Program-made: the position numbers and the translations under genes
Notes under the pieces: model-generated
Told to the model about the DNA's origin: nothing
Databases searched by the model: none
What the model saw: only the letters and a program-made list of their open reading frames with translations
Part shown: one piece after another, positions 62,473-64,000 of the stretch
Numbering within the stretch: the stretch's first letter is position 1
Layout of the letters: every line of letters begins with the position of its first letter
Source: Streptomyces lincolnensis
GTDB lineage: Bacteria; Actinomycetota; Actinomycetes; Streptomycetales; Streptomycetaceae
Direction: 5' to 3'
Length of the DNA: 64,000 bases
Assembly: GCF_001685355.1 (NCBI RefSeq)
Contig: NZ_CP016438.1
Coordinates: 9,424,001 to 9,488,000, forward strand

Positions 62473-63245
62473 TCATGCCCGAGGCCGGGTACCGGTGATG
62501 GACACTGGTCGGCCGTGGCGCCCGTGGGGGAAGTGGTCCCAGACGGCGTGGTGCTGGACGCAGCGGTTGTCCCAGAACACCAGTGTGTTCGGCTGCCGGC
62601 GGACCCGGCAGTGCAGCACGGGCGTGCGGGCGACGTGGGCTTACAGCATGTCGAGGACCGCCGTGCTCTCGGTCGTGGAGAGCTGCGTGATCGCGGACAT
62701 GTGGGGCTTGTTGATGAAGAGCAGCTTGAGGCCGGTGTCCGGGTGCCGGATCACGAGCGGCTGTTCGGTGCGCGGGACGTCGTAGGTGAGATGCATGTTG
62801 GCGAACAGGGTGTCACCGCCGCTGCCGACCTCCGCAACCTGTGTGACGTAGAGCATCGAACCGAGCGACGGCTCGGCGTCGGCGGTGCCGTTGACGTGGC
62901 AGCCGTCGCGGCGCCCCAGCGGGACTTGTTGTTCGCACTGATCTCCAGGACGTGCGGGTCCGAGCCTGGGGTCGGCAGCGCCACCGGGTGGAGCGGGCCG
63001 AAGAGTCCGGCGAACCGCTTGTGCTCCTCCGGAGTGAGGTTCTGGTCGCGGAAGACGAGTACATGGTGGGTGAGGAAGGCGTGTTTGACCTCCTCGCTCT
63101 ATTGGGGCGACAGTTCCTTGGACAGGTTGAGGCCCGATATCTCGGCGCCGGGCAAGGGGGGCAGCGGTTCGACGACGATGCTGTCGTAGATATGCCGCGT
63201 CCGCGTGGTGATGTGCTCGATGGCGTCCAGTGCGAACTGCTCCAT
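62473..63245 (-). pseudogene. TauD/TfdA-family dioxygenase, multiply disrupted
   Basis: It starts at ATG 63245 with MEQFALDAIEHITTRTRHIYDSIV and ISGLNLSKELSPQ, then TAG at 63099-63101. The same frame continues SEEVKHAFLTHHVLVFRDQNLTPEEHKRFAGLFGPLHPVALPTPGS, then shifts frame near 62860-62915 into VAEVGSGGDTLFANMHLTYDV, reaches TAA at 62641-62643, and continues PNTLVFWDNRCVQHHAVWDHFPHGRHGRPVSITGTRPRA to the stop at 62473. Two stops and one frameshift make it a dead alpha-ketoglutarate-dependent dioxygenase; the iron-ligand H/D region is also partly lost. Confidence 0.85.
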
Positions 63246-63282
63246 GGGTCCTCCAGCAGGGGTGAACGGTCCAGTCGCGAGG

Positions 63283-64000
63283 TCAGTACCGTGGCGCGGA
63301 CGGCGCCGGAATCGCGTCCAGTGCCTCGACCTCGGCAGACGTGAGGGTGATGTCCGTCGCGGCGGCGTTCTCGGCCAAGTGCGTCCGCCGTCTGGTGCCG
63401 GCGATGGGCACGATGTGTTCACCCTTGGACAGGACCCAGGCCAACGCGGCCTGTCCCGGGGTGGCTCCGTGGCGCGCGGCCACGGCTTTGAGCGGTTCGA
63501 GGGCCCGCAGCTCCTCCCGCATGGCCGCTTCGGTGAAGCGGGGCAGCCGGAGGCGGCGGTCGTCCTCGGCGAACTGGCTGCGCGACCGGTGCGTACCCGT
63601 CAGGAAGCCACGGCCGAGGGGTGCGTAGGCGATGAAGCCGCAACCGTGAGTGGCGCACCACGGCACGATGTCCCGCAGGGCTTCGCGTGTCCACAGGGAC
63701 AGTTCACTCTGCACTGACGACACAGGGTGGATGGCATGGGCCCGCCGCAGTTCCCCGACACCAACCTCCGACAGGCCGATGTGCTTCACCAGGCCTTCGC
63801 CGACCAACTCGGCCAGGGCGCCCCACGACTCGTCCAGGGGGATCCTCGCGTCCACACGGTGCAGCTGGTAGAGGTCTAGGTAGTCCGTGCCCAGCCGCTG
63901 GAGCGAGGCCTTGGCCGCGGCTTTGAGGTGCTCGGGTCGGCCGTCCGATACGAGGCCTCCCCTCTCTCCCGCGACGAGGCCGCCCTTACTGGCCAGGAAC
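63283..64000 (-). CDS. Aldo/keto reductase (5' end beyond window)
   Basis: The visible C-terminal ~238 residues are aldo/keto-reductase-like. SLQRLGTDYLDLYQLHRVDARIPLDESWGALAELVGEGLVKHIGLSE holds the catalytic His in YQLHR. SSVQSELSLWTREALRDIVPWCATHGCGFIAYAPLGRGFLTG and HIVPIAGTRRRTHLAENAAA (NADPH-phosphate loop) follow. The reading frame is open to the window edge. It is probably an NADPH-dependent carbonyl reductase of the general AKR type. Confidence 0.88.
   Translation of the reverse strand, partial: FLASKGGLVAGERGGLVSDGRPEHLKAAAKASLQRLGTDYLDLYQLHRVDARIPLDESWGALAELVGEGLVKHIGLSEVGVGELRRAHAIHPVSSVQSELSLWTREALRDIVPWCATHGCGFIAYAPLGRGFLTGTHRSRSQFAEDDRRLRLPRFTEAAMREELRALEPLKAVAARHGATPGQAALAWVLSKGEHIVPIAGTRRRTHLAENAAATDITLTSAEVEALDAIPAPSAPRY

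Noticed and set aside
1..64000. CRISPR arrays, tRNA, rRNA and riboswitches
   Set aside because: No regularly spaced repeats, tRNA cloverleaf with conserved TTCRANY arm, rRNA sequence or known riboswitch core was recognised by eye.

Overview
The window looks like Streptomyces chromosome. G+C is very high with strong third-position G/C, starts are often GTG, Shine-Dalgarno sites are purine-rich, and the gene families are typical of the genus. A hairpin repeat I recognise from Streptomyces intergenic DNA lies at about 61.48 kb. No rRNA, tRNA, CRISPR array or intact insertion sequence was found.

Layout. (1) 1-6.1 kb: a secreted lamin-tail-domain protein cut by the window edge, a DUF1932-type dehydrogenase, a large XRE/STAND-NTPase/14x WD40 protein and a small secreted protein. 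(2) 6.2-15.2 kb: a carbohydrate operon read leftward (two ABC permeases, a sugar-binding lipoprotein, a GH42 beta-galactosidase and a secreted GH30 glycanase with a ricin-type domain). A divergent LacI-family repressor sits beyond two near-identical palindromic operators. The best reading is uptake and breakdown of beta-1,6-galactan or arabinogalactan side chains. (3) 15.2-20.1 kb: an unknown protein, a hemerythrin-domain protein, an M20 amidohydrolase and a translationally coupled nucleotidyltransferase/BON/metallophosphoesterase operon.

(4) 20.3-57.6 kb: a redox/hypoxia (dormancy-type) island. It holds seven intact tandem universal stress proteins, an Rv1733c-like membrane protein, two broken Acg-type nitroreductases, phosphoketolase, a DoxX-like protein, pyruvate formate-lyase with its activase, AdhE, a GH65 disaccharide phosphorylase with a beta-phosphoglucomutase-like HAD enzyme, a SulP transporter, a GNAT/ADP-forming acyl-CoA synthetase fusion, a CBS-BON protein, a flavodoxin, PPDK, a STAS protein, a zinc alcohol dehydrogenase and an HTH-flavin-reductase-like protein. 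The enzymes together suit ATP-sparing, fermentation-like metabolism: phosphorolysis instead of hydrolysis, acetyl-CoA to ATP, NADH disposal and pyrophosphate use. About twenty 14-bp inverted repeats of the form GGGCC-N4-GGCCC (some with GGGAC half sites) lie in front of these genes. They have the 5-4-5 geometry of the mycobacterial DosR/DevR box, so a single regulon is likely. No DevR/DevS-type regulator is in the window.

(5) 52.7-53.8 kb: inside the island, two adjacent small genes carry matching RHIM/BASS3-like amyloid motifs, one at the C-terminus of a small helical protein and one at the N-terminus of a single-pass membrane protein. This is the most unusual system seen. (6) 57.6-64 kb: a decayed accessory segment with an IS30-type transposase remnant, an ArsR-like regulator divergent from an MFS exporter, a methyltransferase, a multiply broken TauD-type dioxygenase and a partial aldo/keto reductase.

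Several genes in the island are broken or truncated (two nitroreductases, an MBL-fold hydrolase, a USP and a DUF4389 protein), so the island appears to be eroding.
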